Shown piece by piece: positions 1 to 6,777 of a stretch of DNA of 7,783 nt. A program made the position numbers and the translations under genes. The notes below the pieces were generated by a model that saw only the letters and a program-made list of their open reading frames with translations, was not told the origin of the DNA and did no database searches. Numbering within the stretch: position 1 is the first letter of the stretch; each line of letters starts with the position of its first letter. Source of the stretch: Bacteroidales bacterium. GTDB lineage: Bacteria > Bacteroidota > Bacteroidia > Bacteroidales > UBA7960. Location: assembly GCA_003555385.1 (NCBI GenBank), contig PWHO01000217.1, forward strand, positions 1 to 7,783, in the 5' to 3' direction.

Positions 1-1262
1 ACATCCTTGAATTACGCTATAACAAATGGGCCCGGATACTCGGAACCGTCGTAATCGTCATTGCATATACAACCATTGTGGGCTACCAGTTCAGGGCCGG
101 TGGTTTTGTCCTGGACCTTGTGGCAGGCATCCCTGAATGGCAGGGGGTGTTACTTACCGCAGCTTTCATCATCACTTTTACCGCATTTGCGGGAATGATG
201 TCCATTGTATCGGTGGACATTATCAACGGAGCCGTGATCACCGTGGCCATGCTGATCGCTGCGCCCGTGGTCTACTTTCATATCGGGGGGGCTGAGCATC
301 TCACTACTACCCTTGACCCATCCCATTTCCAGATATTCGGGGATAACAACTTTTTCTGGGCCATGGGTATATTCCTCCCCACCTTCTTTCTCCTATTGGG
401 AGAGTCCAACATGTACCAGAAATTCTTCTCCGCCAAGAATGAGAAATCGGCCAAGAAGGCGGTACTGTTTTGGGTATCGGGCACCATTGTAGTGGAAACT
501 GCACTGGCTTCACTGGCCATCTTTGCCTTCAGCCACTTTAACCTACTGGATCACGCCAATGAAATGTTCCTGTCAAGCGAAAATGCAGAACGGATTATTC
601 TGCACACGGCACGTTACGGTACCGAAGTAGGTCTGCCCGTATGGAGCGGGTTACTGCTGCTTGCTGCTTCAGTAGCCATTATTACCTCCACGGGTAACAG
701 CTTCCTGCTGACCCCCTCTACAAATCTTACCAGAGATGTTTATCAGCGGTTTATCAACAAGGCTGCCAACCCCGACAAGATGGTAATTTTCCAGCGCGTG
801 ATGGTGGTATTGCTCGGATTGCTGGCCTACCTTATACTGACACAGTTTGAAACCATCCTGGCCATGGCCCTGACTGCCTATACCATGGTGGGGGCCGGGC
901 TGACACCGGCATTGCTGGCCGCATTCCTGTGGAGGCGGGTTACTACAGAAGGCGGAGTGGCTTCCATTGCCACCGGTATGGGTGTCACACTGATCATAAC
1001 CATCGCCAACTCTGTCTTAAATAGCCTGTACGGTACCCAGCTGCTGAATGAGCAATACATCATTCTGCCTGCAGCAAGCGCATCGATCCTGGTGCTGATC
1101 ATTGTCTCACTTGCCACCAGGCCTGATCCGGAAAGCAAATGGGGTCGCTTCTATACAAAAGAAACTTCCCTGGCCAAGGCCATGGAAGAGGTAAAGACTG
1201 ATGAACCCGAAGAGCCTTTCAACAATACGGACAAATCCGACATTACGGGCAAAGAAGAATAA
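1..1262 (+). CDS. Sodium:solute symporter (SSS family), 3' part only
   Basis: This is an inner-membrane secondary transporter that would couple sodium entry to uptake of a small solute; the solute cannot be told from the sequence. The frame is open from base 3, so the start and roughly the first three or four helices lie outside the window. The 419 visible residues hold about ten hydrophobic segments, against about 13 helices in a complete family member. Family-like features are the loop FFSAKNEKSAKKA (bases 429-467), which resembles the conserved cytoplasmic SSS loop, and the stretch ITSTGNSFLL followed by STNLTRDVY (about 681-746). The latter matches the family segment containing the Ser/Thr pair that helps bind sodium in PutP-type transporters. 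The last 45 or so residues are a charged cytoplasmic tail rich in Glu, Asp and Lys. A GTG at 78 is not the true start because the helix is already under way upstream. Family assignment is firm, substrate unknown. Confidence 0.9.
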   Translation, partial: ILELRYNKWARILGTVVIVIAYTTIVGYQFRAGGFVLDLVAGIPEWQGVLLTAAFIITFTAFAGMMSIVSVDIINGAVITVAMLIAAPVVYFHIGGAEHLTTTLDPSHFQIFGDNNFFWAMGIFLPTFFLLLGESNMYQKFFSAKNEKSAKKAVLFWVSGTIVVETALASLAIFAFSHFNLLDHANEMFLSSENAERIILHTARYGTEVGLPVWSGLLLLAASVAIITSTGNSFLLTPSTNLTRDVYQRFINKAANPDKMVIFQRVMVVLLGLLAYLILTQFETILAMALTAYTMVGAGLTPALLAAFLWRRVTTEGGVASIATGMGVTLIITIANSVLNSLYGTQLLNEQYIILPAASASILVLIIVSLATRPDPESKWGRFYTKETSLAKAMEEVKTDEPEEPFNNTDKSDITGKEE

Positions 1263-1271
1263 ATGGATGTC

Positions 1272-1305
1272 GTCTGAAACCCGGGCCTGTCTGAAACCCG
1301 GGCCT
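1272..1305. repeat. 17-bp tandem duplication, two exact copies
   Basis: The unit GTCTGAAACCCGGGCCT occurs twice head to tail (1272-1288 and 1289-1305), and the next base, G, continues the pattern. It lies just after the symporter stop and before the terminator hairpin. Each copy contains the palindrome CCCGGG, so the two copies could pair weakly with each other in RNA. It is probably a slippage duplication in non-coding DNA. Confidence 0.9.
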
Positions 1306-1306
1306 G

Positions 1307-1356
1307 AAAAACAGCGCGCGTTGTGAAATGATTTTCACAACGCGCGCTGTTTTTTT
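1307..1356. terminator. Bidirectional intrinsic terminator between convergent genes
   Basis: A perfect 18-bp inverted repeat (1311-1328 with 1333-1350) surrounds the 4-base loop TGAT. The outer half of the stem is very GC-rich (GCGCGCG core). On the plus strand the stem is followed by a T run (1350-1356); on the minus strand the complement of AAAA at 1307-1310 gives a shorter U run. It can therefore end transcripts of the symporter gene (stop at 1262) and of the minus-strand protease-barrel gene (stop codon 1367-1369), which lies only 10 bases beyond the T run. No mismatch is seen in the stem. Confidence 0.95.
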
Positions 1357-1366
1357 ATATGATCAG

Positions 1367-4300
1367 CTACCAGCCCGGAAGGAAATTAAGTCCCCAGACG
1401 CTTTCCTGAATTCCCCTGGTGTGAAACGGGAAAGCCAGGTAAGGCTCCAGGATCATGGCGCCGAAAAGGTTAACCCTCAGGGAGGGTCCTGTACTGAATA
1501 CCGGGAAGCGCTTTCCCGGTTCATTTGCTTTGGATGCATTCAGTGTAATACTGCTGTCGCTGTTCCATGCTACACCCGCATCCAGGAACCAGGCCAGCTC
1601 GGTGAAGAAGAACCCGCTGGAAATGAGCGCCAGCTCCTCCGGGCCTGTAAAGGGCACCCTCACCTCCAGTCCTCCGAGAAGTACCCGGCTGCCCAGCAAC
1701 TTGCCGAATGTTTGGTCAACCCCGTTGCGGCCGAAGGTTTGCTCTATCTGGTTGAGTGTGGAGTAATCATATCCTCTCACATAGCCTGGATAGCCCAGGT
1801 ACTGGGGATAAAAGAGATCGTTTTCAGGCTCACGGCCATATCTCCCGTAATGGATCCCCCTGACGGCAAATGTAAAGGGCTGTACACGGTAATAATGCCT
1901 GTAATCTGCGGTCAGATTATACAGATCCACGCGGCCGAACATTTTTTCCACCCCGAATCGATACCGCCATCCGGCCATGGGTGATGCCATCCCGAAAAAT
2001 GAGTTGTCTCCCACATAGGCCAGATTCAAGCGCGACAGGAAAAAACTGCTTGGCTCCAGGTCGGTGAGCCGCTCACGGCTTTCCCCCACCCTGAATCCCT
2101 GGTGGTAATAATTATTGATCGCATCTATCCGGAAGTAATACAAAGCAAGACTACTACCGGCTTCCAGTCGCCTTGTGGTGGAAAACGGGTAATAAGCATA
2201 CATGGCCAATTGGTCCTGAAATGTCCGTTGCTGAAGCAGTTGCAGGTTATCTACATAAACTGCATCATCCCCGATATGCATGGTATCACGGACCATTCTC
2301 AGGCTTGCAAAAGAATATGGGATATGGGAAGCTGTGGCGCCCCAGTTTATTCGGCTTTTCTGATTGAGGTAACCTACCATGGCGCCGAAATCATATATTT
2401 CACCGTTTACGGCCACCTGGGCAAACAACTGATTGTCACCGGTAATGTCAGTGAACATCATGGCCACACCTCCGGCCATACCGGTTCCGTAGCGGCTTGT
2501 TGCCATCCCGATTCCGGTGCTGCCGATGTACGACAAACTAAAGCGGGGTTCAAAAGGCTTTTCGGCAAAAGAATCTACCGGGAAGATTTCCCTGTAAGGT
2601 TCCACTTCCAGGCTCCTGTCAACGATCAGATCTGCCTGGGCCTGAAAAGGCGGCAGTACAGAAGCAGTCATATCCACAACCATCGGATCTACCTGTTCCC
2701 GCTGAAATTCATCGGGCGCTGCTCGGTATATGGTATACTCACCCTCCTGATAATGGCTGTACACAATATCCCCTGTATTTATTGAGACACTGAATGCAGG
2801 GGTCATATGGGTGATGCCGCTGATGCCTGTATAATAGTCGGTCAGCCTGAAAAGATCTCCGTTGCCGAGGTTATAGTAGTACAGGTTACGGAACCCGTCA
2901 CTGTTTGAAAGAAAGTAGATTCCTTCACCGTCCGGTGAAAAAACAGGATTCAGGTTCTCAGCACCGGGAAACACATCCAGCACGGCAATGGACCGGGAAT
3001 CATCCTCAAGATCCATGACACCGATATTCTTGGTCATATTCACCTTCTCCCCGCCTCGCTGAACGGTTTGCGGGCGATCGGTAGCGAAAGCCAGGTAACG
3101 CCCGTCAGCAGAAAAAGCGGCATGGGCATAGGAATGCCTGTCATCGGTCAGCTTAGTCACCTCTTTTGTTTCCAGGTCGTATCGATACAGGTCAGACCGC
3201 CCGTCTACCAATCCGTTAAATACAATATATGATCCGTCGGGAGACCAGGTGGGGTTATTGAATGAAGGCACCCCGGGAATTCTGACCTCACGTGATCGTC
3301 TGGGCCGGTCTGCATCTACGATCACCAGTTGGTTAACTCCCTTTTTGATTGCCACATGGGCAAATTGTTTTCCATCCGGCGACCACGTACCACGGGATTC
3401 AAAAAAGTTATATCCGTCAATATCACCTCCCCTTGTCGCACTGGCAAGTGTATGCTTGATATCCCCGGTGGTGGCATCCGCAAGATATAGGTCAATAGAC
3501 AACAATGCCCTCTCAGAAAAGAAGGCCACCGATTCACCATCCGGGCTGAAAGCAGGGCTTATATTGATTCTGCCCCCCACGTTGTCATAGGAAATCAATG
3601 TTTCGCCAACGGGCGTATGTCTCTCTTCTCCGCCGATCAAGGGTTCATAATGGCTTTCATAGGCTTCACGCCATAACCTGTCGACCCCACTTTCCGAGAG
3701 CCCCACAACCCGCTCCAGGGAACGGCTGTAGCCAAATTTGGCTGTTTCTTTGAAGAATGGTACAATCAGTGAGTCACCCCAGGTGCGCCCGAAAAAAGAC
3801 ACGAAAGCCTGTCCGAAACGGTAAGGGTTATATTCATACCCCCTGCTCATTTCCTCAAGTGTAGGAAAGTTATCCTGGTGAATGGCATCACGCATGATCA
3901 TGGCCGTGTGGGAGTCAAGACTTCCGAGGGAAAAATATTCTGCCATTCCCTCGACCAGCCATAGCGGAAGGTTTCGCATTGAATTGAGCGAAAGAGAGTC
4001 ATCTTTGAACATGGCCCTGTACTGAAATACGTGCACCAGCTCGTGACCAATTACATGATCGGTCTGGGCATTGGTTTCAAGTATCGGCATTATCACCCTG
4101 TTGCGCAAAGATTCTGTCACCCCCATGGTTCCCACACCAATCATTGAACTGATAGCGGTAGTTTGCTGGAAATCGGGGTGATTGGCATACATCAGGATGG
4201 GATTCTGGGTCTCAAATGTATCCTTAAACAGTTTTTGATGGCGTTCATACCATCTTTCATAGGTTTGTGCCATCCAGTTAGGGATGGAGTCGTCCTCAAA

Positions 4301-4471
4301 ATAGTGGTATATGTCAAAGTTAGGCGTTTGGTAAACCTTGAAGTCAAATGTCTGGTAACTGGGTTTATTTCGGCCAAAATACTGCGCCTGACCTTTTAAA
4401 GGGAAAATAAGCGCAACAAGCACAAGAAGAACCCCCGTACGCAGCAAAAAGTTTCGTTTAATGGAGATCAT
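1367..4471 (-). CDS. Exported HExxH metallopeptidase-like / TolB-type propeller / Omp85-like barrel protein
   Basis: This is a predicted 1034-residue outer-membrane protein with three parts. A signal peptide (residues 1-29; KR, then a hydrophobic core, cleavage likely after GQA) is followed by a gluzincin-like domain. That domain has HELVH at 143-147 and WLVEGMAEY at 171-179, whose first Glu (174) is the likely third zinc ligand, as in peptidase MA-like proteins. Six PD40/TolB-like blades follow, from about 305 to 580, with motifs such as FSPDG and WSPDG. From about 642 to the end alternating beta-strand sequence forms a barrel, with VRGY at 898-901, FLDAGVAW near 962-969 and a C-terminal aromatic (NFLPGW), resembling Omp85/surface-antigen barrels. 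I chose ATG at 4471 because it begins a clean signal peptide; an in-frame GTG at 4492 would add seven residues. No Shine-Dalgarno is visible. Substrate and function are unknown; domain calls come from motifs only. Confidence 0.85.
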   Translation of the reverse strand: MISIKRNFLLRTGVLLVLVALIFPLKGQAQYFGRNKPSYQTFDFKVYQTPNFDIYHYFEDDSIPNWMAQTYERWYERHQKLFKDTFETQNPILMYANHPDFQQTTAISSMIGVGTMGVTESLRNRVIMPILETNAQTDHVIGHELVHVFQYRAMFKDDSLSLNSMRNLPLWLVEGMAEYFSLGSLDSHTAMIMRDAIHQDNFPTLEEMSRGYEYNPYRFGQAFVSFFGRTWGDSLIVPFFKETAKFGYSRSLERVVGLSESGVDRLWREAYESHYEPLIGGEERHTPVGETLISYDNVGGRINISPAFSPDGESVAFFSERALLSIDLYLADATTGDIKHTLASATRGGDIDGYNFFESRGTWSPDGKQFAHVAIKKGVNQLVIVDADRPRRSREVRIPGVPSFNNPTWSPDGSYIVFNGLVDGRSDLYRYDLETKEVTKLTDDRHSYAHAAFSADGRYLAFATDRPQTVQRGGEKVNMTKNIGVMDLEDDSRSIAVLDVFPGAENLNPVFSPDGEGIYFLSNSDGFRNLYYYNLGNGDLFRLTDYYTGISGITHMTPAFSVSINTGDIVYSHYQEGEYTIYRAAPDEFQREQVDPMVVDMTASVLPPFQAQADLIVDRSLEVEPYREIFPVDSFAEKPFEPRFSLSYIGSTGIGMATSRYGTGMAGGVAMMFTDITGDNQLFAQVAVNGEIYDFGAMVGYLNQKSRINWGATASHIPYSFASLRMVRDTMHIGDDAVYVDNLQLLQQRTFQDQLAMYAYYPFSTTRRLEAGSSLALYYFRIDAINNYYHQGFRVGESRERLTDLEPSSFFLSRLNLAYVGDNSFFGMASPMAGWRYRFGVEKMFGRVDLYNLTADYRHYYRVQPFTFAVRGIHYGRYGREPENDLFYPQYLGYPGYVRGYDYSTLNQIEQTFGRNGVDQTFGKLLGSRVLLGGLEVRVPFTGPEELALISSGFFFTELAWFLDAGVAWNSDSSITLNASKANEPGKRFPVFSTGPSLRVNLFGAMILEPYLAFPFHTRGIQESVWGLNFLPGW

Positions 4472-4528
4472 AGTTAAGAAGTTTTGAGGCACGGATCGCT
4501 CCGTAAATAATCATTCACAATCACCCGT

Positions 4529-4536
4529 CAAAGGTA
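4529..4536 (-). promoter_or_regulatory. Candidate -7 element for the protease-barrel gene
   Basis: Read on the minus strand this is TACCTTTG, an exact match to the Bacteroidota -7 pattern TAnnTTTG. Transcription would start near 4522 and leave a leader of about 50 bases before the ATG at 4471. No TTG is present at the expected -33 spacing, so the support is the -7 element and its position only. A second TACCTTT lies just upstream on the same strand. Confidence 0.4.
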
Positions 4537-4654
4537 TTTTAAAGGTACAAAAATTATTCCAGTTCGTCAGTTACATCCCTTATGGACAAAAAAACATAAA
4601 CACTTGTTCAACAACATCTTACCCACACACGTATTAATGTAATTTTCATATTTA

Positions 4655-4662
4655 TATTTTTG
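4655..4662 (+). promoter_or_regulatory. Candidate -7 element for the class V aminotransferase gene
   Basis: TATTTTTG matches TAnnTTTG exactly and lies 88 bases before the ATG at 4750. The surrounding stretch (about 4631-4680) is extremely AT-rich, so a chance match is quite possible, and no TTG is found at the -33 position. A weaker match, CAATTTTG at 4723-4730, is closer to the start. Confidence 0.3.
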
Positions 4663-4749
4663 CAATTATTTAATTTTTAGCATTTTACGATTAGTTACTA
4701 AGAGAGAATGAACATTTTTTTGCAATTTTGCAGAACCAAAAACGGTCAT

Positions 4750-6234
4750 ATGACAGAGTCAGAAAAGTATTTCAGCCAGTTCAGGCAGCACATTATCGGC
4801 ATTGACAAGGAATATAAAAGTCCTTACGGAATGCAGAAAATCATTTATGCTGACTGGATTGCCAGCGGTCGCATGTACGCCCCTGTCGAAAAAGTTATCA
4901 CGGAACGGTTCGGGCCTTTTGTCGCCAACACCCATACCGAGGCCAGTGAAACAGGGACGCTGATGACAAACGCCTACCATCATGCCCATCAGCTGATCAA
5001 AAAGCACGTGAATGCAGGCCCTGAAGATGTGATTATAACCGCGGGCAGCGGCATGACTACGGTGATCAACAAATTTCAGCGCATGCTGGGGCTCAGGGTA
5101 TGCGGGGAATTGTCGAGCAGGCCCTGCATTAAAGAGTCGGAGCGGCCGGTTGTGTTTATCACGCATATGGAACACCACAGCAACCACACTTCATGGTTCG
5201 AAACCATGGCCGATATTGTTCAGCTCAGGCCGGGCAAGGGATTGATGATCGACCCGGACGAACTGCGCAGGCAACTCGAAAAATACAAGGACCGCAAAAT
5301 GAAAATCGGTTCCTTCACTGCATGCAGTAATGTGACCGGCATTGAAACACAATTACACGAACTGGCGGCGATCGTGCACGCCCACGGTGGAGTATGCGTG
5401 GCTGATTATGCAGCTTCAGCGCCTTATGTGGACATTGACATGCACCCCGAAGATCCCATGCAGAAACTGGACGCCATCATGTTCTCCCCTCACAAATTCC
5501 TCGGGGGCCCGGGGAGCTCGGGTGTGCTTATTTTTGATTCGGCGTTTTATAACAGCAAGGTTCCTGACAATCCCGGAGGAGGAACAGTAGACTGGACCAA
5601 CCCCTGGGGAGAATATAAGTACATTGACGATATTGAACTGAGGGAAGACGGGGGCACCCCCGGATTTTTGCAGGCCATTCGGACTGCTTTGTGCATCGAG
5701 CTGAAAAACCAGATGGGTACAGCCAACATCCGAAAACGTGAAGAAGAATTACTTGAAATCCTGTTTGAAGGGCTGGAGGGGATTCCTGACGCCCGCATCA
5801 TGGCCGGCAACGTCAAAGACAGGCTGGCTGTGGTTTCCTTCTATTTTGAGCATATTCATTACAATTTGGTGGTCAGGTTACTCAGTGACAAGTTTGGCAT
5901 CCAGGTCAGGGGCGGATGCGCCTGTGCCGGAACATATGGTCACTTCCTCCTCAACGTGGACTATGAACGTTCTCACATGATCACGGAAAAGATCAACACC
6001 GGCGACTTGTCAGACAAACCGGGATGGATAAGAATTTCACTGCACCCGACCACAACCAACGAAGAAGCATACGAAATCATCGAGGCACTGAAACAGATTC
6101 AGAAACACCACAAGACCTGGATGGAAGACTATAATTACCTGACGAGAAAAAATGAATACATGCACAGGTCTGCACCTGCTGATAACGCTGATATGGTGAG
6201 AGACTGGTTTGCACTGCCCGACCCCCGGCAATGA
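4750..6234 (+). CDS. PLP-dependent class V aminotransferase, cysteine desulfurase-like
   Basis: This is a predicted 494-residue cytosolic enzyme of the fold that includes SufS/Csd cysteine desulfurases, selenocysteine lyases and isopenicillin-N epimerases. Visible hallmarks are EHHSN at 141-145 (family EHHAN; the His stacks on the cofactor ring), VADYAASAPY at 217-226, whose Asp219 would contact the PLP nitrogen, and SPHKFLGGPGSSG, with Lys249 the expected Schiff-base lysine. RGGCACAG lies at 387-394. When aligned by eye with the SufS RxGHHCA motif, Cys392 falls at the catalytic cysteine, with an extra cysteine at 390. The protein is longer than SufS (about 400), with extra sequence before EHHSN and at the C-terminus. 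I chose ATG 4750 because ATG 4708 would add 14 residues encoded by a T-rich, promoter-like stretch. No Suf or Isc partner genes lie next to it. The fold is certain; whether it is a desulfurase, lyase or epimerase is not. Confidence 0.88.
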   Translation: MTESEKYFSQFRQHIIGIDKEYKSPYGMQKIIYADWIASGRMYAPVEKVITERFGPFVANTHTEASETGTLMTNAYHHAHQLIKKHVNAGPEDVIITAGSGMTTVINKFQRMLGLRVCGELSSRPCIKESERPVVFITHMEHHSNHTSWFETMADIVQLRPGKGLMIDPDELRRQLEKYKDRKMKIGSFTACSNVTGIETQLHELAAIVHAHGGVCVADYAASAPYVDIDMHPEDPMQKLDAIMFSPHKFLGGPGSSGVLIFDSAFYNSKVPDNPGGGTVDWTNPWGEYKYIDDIELREDGGTPGFLQAIRTALCIELKNQMGTANIRKREEELLEILFEGLEGIPDARIMAGNVKDRLAVVSFYFEHIHYNLVVRLLSDKFGIQVRGGCACAGTYGHFLLNVDYERSHMITEKINTGDLSDKPGWIRISLHPTTTNEEAYEIIEALKQIQKHHKTWMEDYNYLTRKNEYMHRSAPADNADMVRDWFALPDPRQ

Positions 6235-6247
6235 GACATTGAGCCGT

Positions 6248-6631
6248 TCAGGCGTTGAATATTCGCTGCAATTTTTTGACCTGGGCATCCCAGACCCGCT
6301 GACTGAAATCCAGGTCAACATCTTCGGCATGGTCTGTAACGACTAACGCTACACTGGAGGATAGAGGGTCATTGACAATTTCCATCTGTAAAAAATGCTC
6401 CTGATCAGGATCATCAAGCCACAGGAGCCTGATAAACTCATTCTCTTTGTAATCCACAAGGCGGGCCTTCTGTTCCGATCCTTCCCACTTGAAGTGAAAT
6501 ACATCATCCTCAATATCAACCACGTCAGCAAACCACCGGGACAATCCTTCGGGTGTGGCTATGGCCGTATACAAAAGCCTTGGAGTGGTTTTGAATCCGT
6601 ACTCCATGGTGAATTTTTTAAGAACGCTCAT
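6248..6631 (-). CDS. START-like (SRPBCC fold) small protein
   Basis: This 127-residue protein has no signal peptide or membrane segment and is presumably cytosolic. Its pattern is that of a small START/AHSA1-like helix-grip protein: an N-terminal strand (KKFTMEYGFKTTPRLLYTAI), then TPEGLSRWFADVV at about 27-39, strands around FHFKWEGSEQKARLVDYKENEFIRLLWL (45-72), and a C-terminal helix ending in WDAQVKKLQRIFNA. Proteins of this size and pattern are widespread in Bacteroidota as START-like domain proteins without a settled function; the fold can hold a hydrophobic ligand. The ATG at 6631 is preferred over the Met at residue 8, because the first residues are needed to complete the first strand. 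It converges on the aminotransferase gene with only 13 bp between the stops, and diverges from the EamA gene. No clear promoter match was found upstream; a TATTTTTTTG stretch is only close. The function is not inferred. Confidence 0.85.
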   Translation of the reverse strand: MSVLKKFTMEYGFKTTPRLLYTAIATPEGLSRWFADVVDIEDDVFHFKWEGSEQKARLVDYKENEFIRLLWLDDPDQEHFLQMEIVNDPLSSSVALVVTDHAEDVDLDFSQRVWDAQVKKLQRIFNA

Positions 6632-6714
6632 GACATTCTCATTTGGTCATCTTTCATGCAATATACAAAAAAATAAATCAGCACCCCGGTTTTTACCCTT
6701 ATCCGGCATTTGAT

Positions 6715-6722
6715 TACATTTG
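6715..6722 (+). promoter_or_regulatory. Candidate -7 element for the EamA transporter gene
   Basis: TACATTTG is an exact TAnnTTTG match, 55 bases before the ATG at 6778. The expected -33 site holds only TTTT (about 6690-6693), not TTG, so the match is partial. The element overlaps the first unit of the imperfect tandem repeat at 6717-6764; the second unit has CGCATTTG at the same place and so lacks the TA. Confidence 0.45.
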
Positions 6723-6764
6723 CCTGAAAACCGGCAATCGCATTTGCCTGACAACAGACAATCA
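6717..6764. repeat. Imperfect 24-bp tandem repeat in the EamA leader
   Basis: Two adjacent 24-base units (6717-6740 and 6741-6764) match at 20 of 24 positions. Both begin CATTTGCCTGA and share CAAT near the end. The repeat fills the region between the candidate -7 element and the ATG at 6778, so it would form much of the 5' leader. Its role, if any, is unknown. Confidence 0.75.
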
Positions 6765-6777
6765 CAGCCATTTCAAC

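Noticed and set aside
1501..1519. Inverted repeat CCGGGAA...TTCCCGG
   Set aside because: It lies well inside the barrel coding region with no U-tract and matches ordinary codons, so it is probably incidental.
1328..1984. Long plus-strand open frame of about 218 codons
   Set aside because: It lies opposite the barrel domain, begins inside the terminator hairpin and has no domain-like pattern. The minus-strand gene explains this DNA far better.
2102..2785. Plus-strand open frame of about 227 codons
   Set aside because: Antisense to the barrel and propeller region, with a composition rich in His, Cys and Ile typical of shadow frames, and no recognisable domain.
4708..4749. Upstream ATG adding 14 residues to the class V enzyme
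   Set aside because: The added codons are encoded by a T-rich, promoter-like stretch, and the start at 4750 gives a normal hydrophilic N-terminus.
6281..6293. Small hairpin CTGGG-CAT-CCCAG near the end of the START-like gene
   Set aside because: The stem has only 5 bp, it lies inside coding sequence and it is not followed by a U-tract on either strand, so it is not a credible terminator.
6643..6777. N-terminal extension of the EamA transporter
   Set aside because: The 45 extra residues fall on the tandem repeat and candidate promoter, are not membrane-like and would put an odd tail before the first helix.
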